Assembly: GCA_007131045.1 (NCBI GenBank)
Contig: SLRI01000065.1
Location: forward strand, 1-5,496
DNA from: Rhodospirillales bacterium
GTDB taxonomy: Bacteria > Pseudomonadota > Alphaproteobacteria > Geminicoccales > Geminicoccaceae
Length of the DNA stretch: 5,496 nt
Direction: 5' to 3'
Shown here: positions 1-5,496 of the stretch, piece after piece
Position numbering within the stretch: position 1 is the first letter of the stretch
Layout: each line of letters begins with the position of its first letter
Notes under the pieces: model-generated
The model's input: only the letters and a program-made list of their open reading frames with translations
The model's database searches: none
What the model was told of the DNA's origin: nothing
Translations under genes and position numbers: made by a program

Positions 1-1
1 C

Positions 2-2113
2 TTTCTCCGCCGCCTCGCACCCTTCGTTTGGCGCCGCCATCTCGACTATGCGGCGATCCGCGACATCCACTCGATCAAGCGGCAGATCAACGCGCATCGC
101 GGCTTCGGCACCATCGCGTTCAGGGGCCACGACCTCAAGGTCGGCCGGGGCGGCATCCGCGAGATCGAGTTCTTCGTCCAGACCCAGCAGCTGATCCTCG
201 GCGGCCGCCACCCCGAGCTGCGCGATCGGCGCACGCTCGTGACCCTCCGGAGCCTGGTCGAGGGCCGCTGGGTCGATGCCGCCGCGGCCGAGGAGCTGGC
301 CCGCGCCTACCGCTTCCTGCGCGGCCTCGAGCATCGCCTGCAGATGGTCGCCGACAAGCAGACCCAGGCACTGCCGACCCGCGACCAGGAGCTCGCCCAG
401 TTCGCCCGCTTCGCCGGCTTTGCCGATGCAAAAGCACTCGGTGAGGCGCTGACCCGGACACTGCAGCAGGTCGAGCAGCACTATGCCGAGCTGTTCGAGG
501 CCGAGCCCGATCTCGGGGCCGGCAAGCAGCTCGTCTTCACCGGCACCGAGGACGACCCCGGCACGCTCGAGACCCTGAAGGACATGGGGTTCTTGGACCC
601 GGCCGCAGCCTCCACCCGGATCCGCCAGTGGCATCACGGCCATATCCGCGCCACCCGCAGCACCCGGGCGCGCGAGATACTGACCGAGCTGACCCCCGGC
701 ATCCTCAAGGCGCTCGAGCGCCAGGCCGACGTCGACGAGGCGTTTCGGCTGTTCGACGCCCTGCTCTCGGGCCTGCCGGCGGGCGTGCAGTTCTTCTCGC
801 TGATCCGCGCCAATCCCAATCTTCTGGGCCTGCTCGGCGATCTGATGGGCTCGGCCCCCAGGCTCGCCGAGGTGCTGGCCGGCAACGTGGCCTTGTTCGA
901 TGCGATGCTCGCCCCCGACTTCTTCGAGCCGCTGCCCGACGAGGCCGCCCTCGAGGCCGAGTTCCAGCTGCTCCGCAAGGACGCCCGGCACCTCGAGACC
1001 CTGCTCGACATCTGCCGCCGCTGGGCCCAGGGCCGGCAGTTCCAGGCAGGCCTGCACGTGCTCCTGGGCTTTGCCGATGCGACCAGCGCCAGCCGCGCCT
1101 TGACCGGTATCGCCGAGTTGATCCTCCGCACCCTGCTGCCCGAGGCGGCGAAATGGCTGGAGGAGCAGCACGGCCGGGTGCCGGGCGGCAGCTTCGTGGT
1201 GATCGGCATGGGCAAGCTCGGCTCGCGCGAGCTCAGCCTCGGCTCCGACCTCGACCTGGTGTTCGTCTACGACGCGCCCGAGGATGCCCAGTCCGACGGC
1301 GCCAAGCCCTTGGCGGCCACCACCTACTATGCGCGGCTCGGCCAGCGCCTGGTCAGCGCGATCAGTGCCCAGACCGCGGAGGGCCGGCTCTACGAGATCG
1401 ACACCCGGCTCAGGCCGTCGGGGAACGTGGGCCCGGTCGCGACCTCGCTCGACAACTTCAAGAAATACCACGAGACGACAGCGGCGGTCTGGGAGCGGCA
1501 ATCGCTCACCCGCGCCCGCGTCGTCGCCGGCGATGCGTCGCTCAGCCAAGCGGTCACGGCCGCGATCGACGAGGTGCTCTCCCGGCCGACCGAGCCCGAA
1601 AAGCTCCAGGCCGAGGTTCGCGCGATGCGCTTTCGCATCTTCAAGGAGCACGGCAACGACGACCCCTGGAACCTCAAGCACTGCCGGGGCGGGCTGGTCG
1701 AGCTCGAGTTCATGGCCCAGTTCCTGGTGCTGCGCCACGGGCCCGAGCATGCCGCGCTTCGCACCACCGACACGCGCTCGGTGCTCGAGCGGGCGATCGG
1801 GGCGGAGCTGCTCGACGAGGGCCGTGGCCGGCGCCTGCTGCAGGCGCTCGATCTCCTGCACGCGCTGCAGGCCGTGCTGCGCCTTTCCAGCACGACGCGC
1901 AGCTTCCATCCGGGCAAGGCGCCGGCCGGCCTGAAGGAAGCGCTGGTCCGTGCCGCCAACCGCCAGCTGGCCCTGGGCGTGCCGGTAGCACACTTCGATG
2001 CGATCCATGGGTTGCTCGTTGAAAGCGAGACCCTGGTCGCCCAGTATTTCGACGAGCTCTGCCCACCCGAGGGCACGGCACAGAACAACGACAACAGGGG
2101 AAACGCGCGATGA
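2..2113 (+). CDS. glnE: Bifunctional glutamine synthetase adenylyltransferase/adenylyl-removing enzyme, C-terminal ~703 residues (5' end cut by window)
   Basis: GlnE adds AMP to, and removes it from, a tyrosine of cytosolic glutamine synthetase, in response to PII and glutamine, and so tunes ammonia assimilation. The frame is open from base 2, so the GTG at 239 is only an internal codon. Visible residues 48-60 (GRGGIREIEFFVQ) end the N-terminal adenylyl-removing nucleotidyltransferase half; its own catalytic DxD lies upstream of the window. A helical linker follows to about residue 390. The second, adenylylating, half has GMGKLG at 402-407, GSDLD at 414-418 (acidic D416 and D418), DTRLRPSGNVGP at 467-478, and CRGGLVELEFMAQ at 561-573, which mirrors the first-half motif. 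A helical C-terminal region completes the protein. The family is usually 940-1000 residues, so roughly 280 are missing off the edge. No frameshift is seen. The stop overlaps the bcp start by 4 nt. The identification is very secure. Confidence 0.97.
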   Translation, partial: FLRRLAPFVWRRHLDYAAIRDIHSIKRQINAHRGFGTIAFRGHDLKVGRGGIREIEFFVQTQQLILGGRHPELRDRRTLVTLRSLVEGRWVDAAAAEELARAYRFLRGLEHRLQMVADKQTQALPTRDQELAQFARFAGFADAKALGEALTRTLQQVEQHYAELFEAEPDLGAGKQLVFTGTEDDPGTLETLKDMGFLDPAAASTRIRQWHHGHIRATRSTRAREILTELTPGILKALERQADVDEAFRLFDALLSGLPAGVQFFSLIRANPNLLGLLGDLMGSAPRLAEVLAGNVALFDAMLAPDFFEPLPDEAALEAEFQLLRKDARHLETLLDICRRWAQGRQFQAGLHVLLGFADATSASRALTGIAELILRTLLPEAAKWLEEQHGRVPGGSFVVIGMGKLGSRELSLGSDLDLVFVYDAPEDAQSDGAKPLAATTYYARLGQRLVSAISAQTAEGRLYEIDTRLRPSGNVGPVATSLDNFKKYHETTAAVWERQSLTRARVVAGDASLSQAVTAAIDEVLSRPTEPEKLQAEVRAMRFRIFKEHGNDDPWNLKHCRGGLVELEFMAQFLVLRHGPEHAALRTTDTRSVLERAIGAELLDEGRGRRLLQALDLLHALQAVLRLSSTTRSFHPGKAPAGLKEALVRAANRQLALGVPVAHFDAIHGLLVESETLVAQYFDELCPPEGTAQNNDNRGNAR
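2096..2100 (+). promoter_or_regulatory. Ribosome binding site of bcp
   Basis: AGGGG lies 9 nt before the ATG at 2110, inside the last codons of glnE. It supports that ATG and means bcp can be translated from the glnE transcript, either by re-initiation at the ATGA overlap or independently. Confidence 0.6.
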
Positions 2114-2595
2114 GCGAGCTCGACCAGGGTGATCCGATGCCGAACTTCAATCTGCCGACCGACGGCGGCGGGTCGATCTCCAGCGAAACGCTGAAGGGCA
2201 AGCCCTACGTGCTCTACCTCTACCCCAAGGACGACACCTCGGGCTGCACCAAGGAGGCGCAGGGCTTCACCGAGAAGAAGGCCGATTTCGACAGAGCCGG
2301 GGTCGAGATCATCGGCCTCTCCAAGGACGACACCGCCAGCCACGACAAGTTCAAGAAGAAATACGACCTCGACCTGACGCTCGCTTCCGACACCGAGGGG
2401 CAGCTGGTCGAGGCGCTGGGTGCATGGGTCGAAAAGAGCATGTACGGCAAGAAGTACATGGGCATCGACCGCTCGACCTTCCTGGTGGATGCCGAGGGCC
2501 GGATCGCCCGGGCCTGGCGCCAGGTCAAGGTGCCGGGCCATATCGAGGAGGTCCTGGCGGCCGCGACCGAGCTCGCCCAGCGCAAGAGGGCCTAG
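2110..2595 (+). CDS. bcp: Thioredoxin-fold peroxiredoxin, Q/BCP family, single-cysteine variant
   Basis: This 161-residue cytosolic peroxidase is predicted to reduce H2O2 and organic hydroperoxides; the length is normal for BCP. The fold markers are visible: an N-terminal PNFNLPTDGG strand-loop, the active-site loop YPKDDTSGCT (residues 38-47) with peroxidatic C46 and supporting T43 and P39, then KSMYGKKYMGIDRSTFLVD (109-127) with the conserved R121. C46 is the only cysteine in the protein. The position five residues later, where E. coli BCP has its resolving Cys, is Q51. It should therefore work by a 1-Cys mechanism, with C46 reduced by an external thiol or partner protein; this is inference. 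The ATG overlaps the glnE stop, and AGGGG precedes it by 9 nt. The neighbouring methyltransferase starts 18 nt after the stop, so all three genes are probably co-transcribed. Confidence 0.95.
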   Translation: MSELDQGDPMPNFNLPTDGGGSISSETLKGKPYVLYLYPKDDTSGCTKEAQGFTEKKADFDRAGVEIIGLSKDDTASHDKFKKKYDLDLTLASDTEGQLVEALGAWVEKSMYGKKYMGIDRSTFLVDAEGRIARAWRQVKVPGHIEEVLAAATELAQRKRA

Positions 2596-2601
2596 CCCGA
2601 T

Positions 2602-2605
2602 GGAG
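2602..2605 (+). promoter_or_regulatory. Ribosome binding site of the O-methyltransferase gene
   Basis: GGAG lies 8 nt before the ATG at 2614 and decides this start. The nearer upstream ATG at 2600 is in a different frame and overlaps this site. Confidence 0.6.
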
Positions 2606-2613
2606 CGCCGCCG

Positions 2614-3330
2614 ATGAGCCCGCGCACGCTCGCCCTCGATGCGGCACTTCAGGGCTGGCTCGATACCTTCGGCGGCCGCGAGCATCCGGTGCTGGCCGAG
2701 CTGCGCGAAGCGACCGACCGGCTGCCCGACGCCAACATGCGAAGCTCGACGCTGCAGATGCAGCTTCTGGCGCTGATCATCGAGCTCACCGGAGCCGAGC
2801 GGATCCTCGAGATCGGCTGCTTCACCGGCTACGGCACGCTGGCCATGGCAACAGCGCTGCCGCCCGCGGGGCAAATCGTCACGCTCGACGTCAACGACGA
2901 GTGGACCCGGATAGGCCAGGCGCACTGGCAAAAAGCCGGGGTCGCCGAGCGCATCGAGCTTCGCCTCGGTCTCGCCATGGAGAGCATCGAGCAGCTGTTC
3001 GGCGAAGGTGCGGCGCAGAGCTTCGATCTGGTCTATATCGACGCCGAGAAGAAGCGCTATCCGGACTACTACGAGGCCGCCCTCGACCTCTTGAAGCCCG
3101 GCGGGCTCGTCGCCCTCGACAACATGCTCTGGAAGGGAGCGGTGGCCGATCCGAACGACCGGTCACGGCAGACCGAGACGCTGCGCAACCTGACCCGAAC
3201 GATCCATACCGATCGCCGGGTCACCCCGGTCCTGCTGCCGATCGGCGACGGGCTGATGCTGGCGCGCAAGCGCGGCGCCATGCTGCCCGAGCCGTCGATC
3301 GATTCACTCCTCGACGACGCCTCAGAATAG
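2614..3330 (+). CDS. Class I SAM-dependent O-methyltransferase, caffeoyl-CoA/catechol OMT family
   Basis: A 238-residue soluble methyltransferase of the Methyltransf_3 type, predicted to transfer a methyl group from SAM to a catechol-like hydroxyl using a divalent metal. Sequence evidence: the SAM-binding motif I RILEIGCFTGYGTLAMA (residues 63-79), the acidic D92 after the second strand, VYIDAEKKRYPDYYE (140-154) and LLKPGGLVALDNMLWKGAV (159-177). D143, D169 and N170 occupy the usual metal-ligand positions. The C-terminal LPIGDGLMLARKR matches the family's last strand. Length is normal (about 220-240). The natural substrate cannot be read from sequence; bacterial members include catechol and other small-molecule methyltransferases. 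It sits 18 nt after bcp, with GGAG 8 nt before its ATG. Its last 9 nt overlap the 3' end of the convergent SRAP gene. Family assignment is strong, role is not. Confidence 0.93.
   Translation: MSPRTLALDAALQGWLDTFGGREHPVLAELREATDRLPDANMRSSTLQMQLLALIIELTGAERILEIGCFTGYGTLAMATALPPAGQIVTLDVNDEWTRIGQAHWQKAGVAERIELRLGLAMESIEQLFGEGAAQSFDLVYIDAEKKRYPDYYEAALDLLKPGGLVALDNMLWKGAVADPNDRSRQTETLRNLTRTIHTDRRVTPVLLPIGDGLMLARKRGAMLPEPSIDSLLDDASE
3322..3330. other. Tail-to-tail gene overlap, 9 nt
   Basis: The plus-strand methyltransferase ends with TAG at 3328-3330. The minus-strand SRAP gene reads CTA TTC TGA through the same nine bases, so its last two residues (Leu, Phe) and stop are complementary to the methyltransferase's last two codons and stop. 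Neither strand has an intergenic space for a terminator here, so the two transcripts must overlap or end inside the opposing gene. Confidence 0.9.
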
Positions 3331-4029
3331 CACGCCCTGCTGCGGCTCGGCGGTGGGCGCCGGCCGTTCGTTCGCGGGCTCGACCAGCTCGGCCCGATCG
3401 TTAGTCGGGCTGTTGACCGCCCGGCTCACCTCGTGCGCGCCGATCCGGGTCTCCGGCAACGGCCGCAATGCCCGCCGCAGCGCGGCCGGATCGCGCAGGC
3501 CCGGATCGAGCCAGGCATCCCAGGCTTCGGGATCCAGCATCACCGGCATCCGGTGATGGATGCCCGCGATCGACGGGTAGGCGTCCATGGTCAGGATGGC
3601 ACAAGTCGCGATACTGGCATCTGCGAACCGGCTTTCCCGCCAGATGCCGGCCATGGCGATCGGCTGGCCGTCGAGGCGATGGATGAAGTAGGGCCGGCTC
3701 TGCCCCCCATCCTTCTGCCACTCGTAGAAGCCCGAGGCCGGGATCAGGCAGCGATGACGCAACGCCGCGGACTTGAAGCTGGGCTTCTCGAAAACGGTTT
3801 CGCTGCGCGCATTGATCTGCCGGCCGCGGTCGTCCGGCGCTTCGGCCCATGGCGGCAGCAACCCCCAGCGCAAGCGGCCGGCACGGCGACAACGCTCGCC
3901 CGCCCGGATCACCACGATGTCGCCGTCGGGCACGATGTTGTAGCGCTGCGGCAAGTCGTCCGGCGGCGGACAATCGAAGATATCGGCGAAAGCCCCGGCC
4001 TGCAGGTAGAGCGCGAATCGCCCGCACAC
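3322..4029 (-). CDS. SRAP domain protein (YedK/HMCES family), abasic-site DNA-protein crosslinker
   Basis: SRAP proteins form a stable thiazolidine crosslink between their N-terminal cysteine and abasic sites in single-stranded DNA, shielding the lesion at forks. The start is the GTG at 4029-4027, because the protein must begin M-C-G-R-F with Cys2 exposed after Met removal. Key residues line up with E. coli YedK: C2, N73 in INARSE, E103 in IPASGFYEW and H158 in IHHRMP, each of the last three two positions earlier than in YedK. RYNIVP (29-34) and RWGLLPPW (54-61) are typical, as is VSRAVNSPTND near 201-211. The 235-residue length is normal. After the domain, residues 217-230 form a Pro/Ala/Glu-rich tail ending in QGVLF. 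The frame stays open further upstream but has none of the family's features there. It lies 5 nt after a small membrane protein gene. The family name is secure. Confidence 0.95.
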   Translation of the reverse strand: MCGRFALYLQAGAFADIFDCPPPDDLPQRYNIVPDGDIVVIRAGERCRRAGRLRWGLLPPWAEAPDDRGRQINARSETVFEKPSFKSAALRHRCLIPASGFYEWQKDGGQSRPYFIHRLDGQPIAMAGIWRESRFADASIATCAILTMDAYPSIAGIHHRMPVMLDPEAWDAWLDPGLRDPAALRRALRPLPETRIGAHEVSRAVNSPTNDRAELVEPANERPAPTAEPQQGVLF

Positions 4030-4034
4030 CGGCC

Positions 4035-4193
4035 TCAGCTCCAGTAGAAGAAGAGCCCGAGCAGGATGACGGCGGCCGATATGGTCGAAATGGCCAGCAC
4101 GTAGCGCATATGCCCGACCTTGCGCCCCTGGCGGGCATCCTCCGGCGAAACCTCGGGCGCCGTCTCTTTGTCTGGCGAAACTTTGGGAGCCAT
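4035..4193 (-). CDS. Small single-pass membrane protein, 52 residues, function unknown
   Basis: The reading frame runs ATG at 4193 to TGA at 4035. Residues 1-20 are hydrophilic and consist of two imperfect 10-residue repeats (MAPKVSPDKE / TAPEVSPEDA). Residues 20-30 are basic (ARQGRKVGHMR). Residues 31-50 are hydrophobic (YVLAISTISAAVILLGLFFY) and form one predicted membrane helix, ending in Trp-Ser. The positive-inside rule puts the N-terminus in the cytoplasm. A good GAGGA lies 9 nt before the ATG. I recall similar short alphaproteobacterial hypotheticals with an ARQG...RYVL pattern just before the helix, but cannot verify this here, and no function is known to me. It lies 5 nt upstream of SRAP and 83 nt downstream of the fused kinase gene. 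The RBS, the sharp hydrophobic segment and the tight spacing argue for a real gene; chance remains possible because it is short. Confidence 0.8.
   Translation of the reverse strand: MAPKVSPDKETAPEVSPEDARQGRKVGHMRYVLAISTISAAVILLGLFFYWS
4039..4042 (-). promoter_or_regulatory. Ribosome binding site of the SRAP gene, inside the preceding small gene
   Basis: On the minus strand, GGAG falls within the last Trp and Ser codons of the small membrane protein gene, 9 nt before the GTG at 4029. With the small gene's TGA only 5 nt from the GTG, this fixes the SRAP start and suggests translational coupling. Confidence 0.65.
4134..4193 (-). repeat. Tandem 30-bp imperfect repeat within the small membrane protein gene
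   Basis: Units 4193-4164 and 4163-4134 agree at 20 of 30 bases by hand count. The core, 4171-4187 against 4141-4157 on the plus strand, agrees at 14 of 17. Each unit encodes x-A-P-[KE]-V-S-P-[DE]-x-x, so the duplication keeps the reading frame. Confidence 0.7.
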
Positions 4194-4202
4194 TGCTCTC
4201 TA

Positions 4203-4207
4203 TCCTC
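4203..4207 (-). promoter_or_regulatory. Ribosome binding site of the small membrane protein gene
   Basis: GAGGA on the minus strand lies 9 nt before the ATG at 4193. It also forms part of the second copy of the GACGAGG direct repeat. Confidence 0.6.
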
Positions 4208-4224
4208 GTCGTTCGAACCTCGTC
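4204..4224 (-). repeat. 7-bp direct repeat flanking a GTTCGAAC palindrome
   Basis: The minus strand reads GACGAGG-TTCGAAC-GACGAGG, two identical 7-mers 14 nt apart with the 8-bp palindrome GTTCGAAC at 4211-4218. It lies just upstream of the small gene and includes its RBS, so a regulator or RNA fold here could affect translation. This is inference only; no known operator is recognised. Confidence 0.45.
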
Positions 4225-4228
4225 GGGT

Positions 4229-4255
4229 GGGGCTGTCGAACCCCTGATGGTCAGG
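4229..4255. repeat. Two adjacent short inverted repeats in the spacer after the kinase gene
   Basis: GGGG (4229-4232) pairs with CCCC (4241-4244) around an 8-nt loop. CCTGA (4243-4247) pairs with TCAGG (4251-4255) around 3 nt. The two share bases, so only one can form at a time. There is no T-tract on either strand, so this is not a standard intrinsic terminator. It might slow or partly end transcription from the upstream kinase gene. The rest of the 83-nt spacer (4194-4276) shows no promoter I can defend. Confidence 0.35.
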
Positions 4256-4276
4256 TGTTGCGTCCGCCGACCAAGA

Positions 4277-5494
4277 TCAACCCGTATTCGTCCGATCGAG
4301 ACCGCGCAGTATTCGCCGGGCCACCTCGTCCACCCCACCCGACGCATCGATCGCAGCCCAGCTGATCCGGCCCGTCTGCATCGCCGCCTGCTGGCGAACC
4401 ACCGCGATATCGGCATCCGACGCATCCCCCTGCCGCGCCCCGACCCGGGCCTCCAGCACGGCCTCCGGCGCCTCCAGCCAAAAGCCCGAGAACGGCACCC
4501 CGGCTGTCGTGGCCGCGGCCTCGATCCGCGCCCGCTGCTCGGGTCCGCCGAAGACACCGTCCGCGATCACCGTCCGCCCGGCCCGCAGCAGCGTCAGGGC
4601 GCGCTCGGCCAGATGCTCGAAGACGCGCGCCGACACCGCCTCGTCGTAGGCCTCCTGCGGCAGTTTCTCCCCGGGCTCACGGCCGAACAGCCGCTTGCGG
4701 ATGACGTCCGAGCGCAACAGCACCGCCCCCGGCATCGCCCCGATTTCGGGAGCCAGCGCACGGGCGACGCTCGACTTGCCGGTGCCCGAGCGCCCGCCGA
4801 TGGCGACCAGCAGAGGCGACGCCGGCGCGAGCGCCCGGCGCGCGAGGTCGAGATAGCCGCGGGCCTTCTGCCGCCGGCCGGCGAAGCCCTCGACCTTGGC
4901 ACGGACGGAAGCGCGGACCGAGACGAAGAACGGCAGCAGCGCCTGGCCCGCATCGTCCTCGCGCCGATCCCCGTAGGCCTGCAGCAAGGCCCAGGCCTCG
5001 GCCGCGAAACCGCGATCGACCAGGTCCATCAACAGGAACGCCAAGTCGTAGAGGAGGTCGATCTGGGCGAAAGCGTCGTTGAACTCGATGCAGTCGAACA
5101 GCACCGGGCGGCCATCCTGGAGCACGATGTTCTCGAGATGCAGATCGCCGTGGCAATGCCGGACGAAGCCCGCGCGACGACGCTCGTCCAAGAGCCCCGC
5201 CTGCCGATCGAGCTCGGCCGCGGTCGCCTCGATCAGGGCTTCGATGTCGGCCACGGCGAACACCTCGGGCACCGACTGCCGCAAATCCACGGCATTGCCG
5301 TCCACGACCTCGCGCATCGCCGCCGCACCGCCGGCGTCCAGGGGCTCGAGCGCCGCGTGAAACGCCACGATCGAACGGGCCAGCTCCTCGACGAGGTCGG
5401 GCGTCAGTTCGCCCCGGCCGGCCACGTGGTCGAGCCGTGCATCCGCCGCAAAGCGCCGCATCACGAGCACCCACTCGACCGCCTCGCCATCGCC
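4277..5494 (-). CDS. Fused phosphotransferase-like and P-loop kinase-like protein (COG2187 + COG0645 type), N-terminus cut by window
   Basis: The frame is open to the edge, and codons before the GTG at 5470 encode family-like sequence (GDGEAVEWVLVMRRF), so the gene starts outside the window. About 405 residues are visible; full members are about 500-520, so roughly 100 are missing. The first half resembles the aminoglycoside phosphotransferase/choline kinase fold: HCHGDLHLEN (113-122, D117 and N122) and VLFDCIEFND (131-140, D134) match the catalytic loop and metal-binding Asp. The second half is a small P-loop kinase domain: GRSGTGKS at 234-241 (K240), LRSDVIRKRLFG (260-271), VIADGVF (309-315) and an Arg-containing EARVGAR (348-354) as a possible lid. 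It is cytosolic, with no signal or membrane segment. The substrate is unknown to me; the name says nothing of drug resistance. It is the first visible gene of the minus-strand block, 83 nt before the small membrane gene. Confidence 0.9.
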   Translation of the reverse strand, partial: GDGEAVEWVLVMRRFAADARLDHVAGRGELTPDLVEELARSIVAFHAALEPLDAGGAAAMREVVDGNAVDLRQSVPEVFAVADIEALIEATAAELDRQAGLLDERRRAGFVRHCHGDLHLENIVLQDGRPVLFDCIEFNDAFAQIDLLYDLAFLLMDLVDRGFAAEAWALLQAYGDRREDDAGQALLPFFVSVRASVRAKVEGFAGRRQKARGYLDLARRALAPASPLLVAIGGRSGTGKSSVARALAPEIGAMPGAVLLRSDVIRKRLFGREPGEKLPQEAYDEAVSARVFEHLAERALTLLRAGRTVIADGVFGGPEQRARIEAAATTAGVPFSGFWLEAPEAVLEARVGARQGDASDADIAVVRQQAAMQTGRISWAAIDASGGVDEVARRILRGLDRTNTG

Positions 5495-5496
5495 GC

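Noticed and set aside
239..2113. glnE starting at the GTG at 239
   Set aside because: Codons from base 2 already encode conserved GlnE sequence (HSIKRQINAHRG, GRGGIREIEFFVQ), so the gene is simply cut by the window edge.
1390..2931. Long open frame on the minus strand (513 codons)
   Set aside because: It runs antisense through three well-identified genes (glnE, bcp, methyltransferase), shows no recognisable domain and is Arg/Ser/Pro-rich in the way expected of shadow frames in GC-rich DNA.
4211..4225. Possible alphaproteobacterial LexA box (GTTC-N7-GTTC) upstream of the small gene and SRAP
   Set aside because: Only the first half is exact; the second reads GTCG, with two mismatches. SOS control would be attractive for SRAP but the site does not support it.
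4205..4250. tRNA-like T-arm (GGGGTTCGACAGCCCC and GGTTCGAAC on the minus strand)
   Set aside because: The stem closing the TTCGACA loop mismatches (G opposite G) and no acceptor, D or anticodon arm can be formed around it.
4243..4255. Intrinsic terminator after the kinase gene
   Set aside because: The CCTGA/TCAGG hairpin is only 5 bp and no T-run follows on the minus strand.
4030..4557. N-terminal extension of the SRAP frame upstream of the GTG at 4029
   Set aside because: The frame stays open, but SRAP chemistry needs Cys at position 2. The extension is low-complexity Arg/Gly-rich sequence overlapping the small membrane gene and the kinase gene.
4277..5470. Fused kinase gene starting at the GTG at 5470
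   Set aside because: In-frame codons upstream encode family-like residues and the expected ~100 N-terminal residues would be missing, so the true start lies outside the window.

Overview
The window reads as chromosomal DNA from a high-GC alphaproteobacterium. The visible codons favour G or C in the third position, by eye (not computed). The glnE-bcp order and the BCP motif around PKDDTSGCTKEA are, from memory, typical of Rhodospirillales/Azospirillum-like genomes. This placement is inference; no rRNA or other marker is present. The window is almost wholly coding and both edges cut a gene. I see no mobile element, CRISPR array, tRNA or rRNA.

Plus strand (2-3330): three closely packed genes read left to right. 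First is the C-terminal ~703 residues of glnE, the bifunctional glutamine synthetase adenylyltransferase/adenylyl-removing enzyme. It overlaps by 4 nt (ATGA) with bcp, a peroxiredoxin of the Q/BCP family that keeps the peroxidatic cysteine but has Gln where the usual resolving cysteine sits. Eighteen bases later comes a class I SAM-dependent O-methyltransferase of the caffeoyl-CoA/catechol OMT family. The spacing suggests one transcript.

Minus strand (5494-3322): this block converges on the first. In transcription order it holds: the C-terminal ~405 residues of a fused phosphotransferase-like plus P-loop kinase-like protein (COG2187/COG0645 type); an 83-nt spacer with a direct repeat and two small inverted repeats; a 52-residue single-pass membrane protein gene (4193-4035) that is easy to miss; and, 5 nt later, a GTG-started SRAP gene (YedK/HMCES family), the covalent sensor of abasic sites in single-stranded DNA. 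The SRAP and methyltransferase genes overlap tail to tail by 9 nt, leaving no room for an intergenic terminator.

Most of the window is ordinary housekeeping. The points most worth a second look are the small membrane protein tightly coupled to SRAP, with an N-terminal tandem 10-residue repeat; the SRAP C-terminal QGVLF, which resembles a sliding-clamp-binding peptide; and the single-cysteine BCP. I did not find convincing evidence of a wholly new system.
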